Made by a program: the position numbers and the translations under genes
Shown here: positions 62,126 through 64,000 of the stretch, in pieces
Position numbering within the stretch: position 1 is the stretch's first letter
Layout of the letters: each line of letters starts with the position of its first letter
The notes under the pieces: generated by a model
Told to the model about the DNA's origin: nothing
Databases searched by the model: none
The model's input: the letters and a program-made list of their open reading frames with translations, nothing else
Assembly: GCA_036971475.1 (NCBI GenBank)
Contig: JBAIZL010000001.1
Span: forward strand, 111,589,850 to 111,653,849
Direction: 5' to 3'
DNA: 64,000 nt
Source of the DNA: Prosapia bicincta
Lineage: Eukaryota; Arthropoda; Insecta; Hemiptera; Cercopidae

Positions 62126-62885
62126 TTATGAAACTGAACTAAATTCTAATAAATCAGGATCAAGTAAAAGATCAGGAATTTCAGAATCACTAATTGCACG
62201 TGAAGCGACGGCAAAGTTGACCCAAGTAAGAAATGACTTTAAAAAATTTCATATTACTTGTTGATAAAGTGCCAGGAAACTCTTGTGCCAATGTTCCTAG
62301 AAACAATGTTCCTGAAGTGCAAATCTTTGACATTTGCTTCACAATTACAAAACATTATCTCACATCGTTTAAATTCGTGTATTAAAACTTCCCTAAAGTG
62401 ATGGAAGTAGCATTGGCATTGTTTATATCTTCTTGTTTAATGAACTTTCCTCCGCTTATATAAGTGGAGTTTCTAGTTTTGACTTTCAATAATGAATATT
62501 GATTTGTAAATTCAAAGATCTTTAATCATAGATCTTTAATTAATAGATTTTTATCCACATTAAAATGTTTAAGTTCTTTCATATTTTGTAATATATCCTG
62601 GTTGGTATTAAAGCAAGTAGGCTAGTAGTCTATTCCTAAGAGACTATTTCCAACATTATATTATTTAATATAAAATGTTTTTGTTACTATGATAATTAAT
62701 CGACTAGCCATTATTGTATGTCTTTACTTTTCCAAATAATCAGACATATTTTGTTTTATTCATAGAAATCTAAAATTATATCAAAACATTGCTTTATTTA
62801 CAAACACTAAATAACTATTTTATAAAACCCATTTACTGGGAAACATTTTTATACAAAAAAATAATAATTTCCTAGTACAATATGT
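62126..62885. other. Non-coding stretch
   Basis: Would hold the upstream part of the piggyBac transposase if it were intact; no further family motif is readable. Nothing else recognised. Confidence 0.4.
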
Positions 62886-62888
62886 ATT

Positions 62889-62916
62889 CTCTCTCTCTCT
62901 CTCTGTCTCTCTCTCA

Positions 62917-62948
<32 letters not shown>

Positions 62949-62993
62949 CTCCCTCTCTCTCTCTACATGAAGTATATATATATATATATATAT
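62889..62993. repeat. (CT)n-(ATCT)n-(CT)n-(TA)n compound microsatellite
   Basis: CT repeats, an ATCT tetranucleotide tract, more CT, then a TA run that ends directly at the TG start of the LTR at 62,994. Confidence 0.95.
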
Positions 62994-63609
62994 TGTAATG
63001 TGTCGAGACTATAGCTCTTTATATAGACACTGGGAACTACTTCATTGGTGTGATGGATAGGTCTGTGGTTCTTAATGACTAGACATGATTTGCAGAAATA
63101 AATGTTACATATATTTTGACTTACGGTTCAGCATCTCCAGTACAGATATAACACTTCTAAGTTAACAAAACATAATACAATTTCAACTAACTATCTAACA
63201 AAATCCACTAACAAAATCTGTCTGACTCTCTGACTCTCTCTCTAACTGACTCTAACTGAAAAACTAACTAAAACTGACTCTTGAGGGCTCAACATGAGGT
63301 TATATATGGGTTCTCCCTCTTGTTCTTGTTTTACTCTTGGGTGTGAGTTTTGACAGTCCATGTGGACTCTAACTCTAACAGGATTGGTTGGAATTTATCT
63401 TATTTCTTTTAATTGGATGATCCTTCTCCAATCAGCTGTCTTCAGAGATCCTCTCTAAAGGTCATTACATGTCCACGTGAAGGATGTTTTGGTTAGATAA
63501 ACATTTTTAGTTGTGGCTGAATGTGGTTGATGAGGGTTCCTCAGGATACTGTCACAGGAAACTTGAGAAACTCTAATCTAACCACTAAGACAGATTATCT
63601 GGCACTACA
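62994..63609 (-). mobile_element. Probable 3' LTR of a minus-strand LTR retrotransposon
   Basis: A 616-bp segment with TGTAATG...CACTACA ends (TG...CA, TGTA/TACA inverted). Directly outside its right end the minus strand reads AAAAGAGAGGGTGGT, a good polypurine tract, which orients the element leftward and makes this its 3' LTR. TATATAACC on the minus strand near 63,310 is a candidate TATA box. The second LTR and the coding region would lie beyond the right edge, so superfamily cannot be assigned. Confidence 0.55.
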
Positions 63610-64000
63610 ACCACCCTCTCTTTTAAAAAAGAAGGCTCAGGGAGTCTTTCTTTTCAAAAACATAAATTAAAAAAAAGTTTAAGAAATATTTTTCTTAAAA
63701 TCATTAAGTTTTCTGCAAAATTATTAAACTCTATACTCTAATCTTAAGTTTAAATCCAAATTTAAAAATAAAATCCTCTACATAATCAAACTGTGCTTTC
63801 TTAAGAAAACAATGAATATCTAGATAAAACAAAGACTATCTGAATTGGATATATTATAATAATAAATGATTGATTAAATAATGGCAATATTTAAAGATCT
63901 CCATTTTGTATAAAACTAAAGTTCAATATTCATAAAACAACTAATCTAAATGTTCTTTACGTAATTGACAAATTCAAAAACTGTTTTCATTTACACAAAA
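63610..64000 (-). mobile_element. Probable internal 3' non-coding region of the same LTR element
   Basis: Starts with the polypurine tract (63,624-63,611 on the minus strand) and continues as AT-rich sequence without an open frame to the window end. Its assignment depends on the neighbouring LTR call. Confidence 0.4.

Overview
This is eukaryotic, almost certainly animal, DNA. It is strongly AT-rich, carries many (TA)n microsatellites, and has no recognisable host gene. What can be identified is repetitive: Penelope-like (PLE), BEL/Pao, piggyBac, Tigger-like and LTR-element sequence plus a very large satellite array. That mix fits an invertebrate metazoan; I cannot name the species.

Layout. 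(1) 1-21,553: non-coding DNA with transposon debris. It includes a Tigger-type terminal fragment (152-225), several PLE remnants (about 9.4-9.9, 14.3, 15.7-16.1 and 17.4-18.2 kb; a possible one at 2.4 kb), a large inverted repeat with arms of about 480 bp (10,951-11,429 and 13,664-14,148), and many TA microsatellites. Several of the PLE remnants carry a hammerhead-ribozyme-like core. (2) 21,667-59,537: one satellite array of 72/73-bp monomers, about 31.9 kb once the inserted retrotransposon is subtracted. Each 72-bp monomer is two related 36-bp halves, and both array edges keep diverged 36-bp units. A 73-bp marker monomer recurs mostly every 217 bp, and there are multi-kilobase internal duplications. 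(3) 49,231-55,210: a 5,980-bp BEL/Pao LTR retrotransposon inserted in the satellite, with LTRs that read as identical, a 5-bp target-site duplication, PBS, PPT and one long gag-pol frame. The last ~100 codons are shifted by one base at an A8 run. (4) 59,538-64,000: non-coding DNA with a decayed piggyBac transposase 3' end (minus strand), compound microsatellites, and a probable LTR of another retrotransposon that runs off the right edge.

The only near-intact protein-coding gene is the BEL/Pao polyprotein. The short minus-strand frames in the satellite follow from a repeat period divisible by three and are not treated as genes. The points most worth follow-up are the 36 to 72 to 217 bp evolution of the satellite, its large internal duplications, the very young BEL/Pao insertion, and the recurring hammerhead-like motif in PLE tails.
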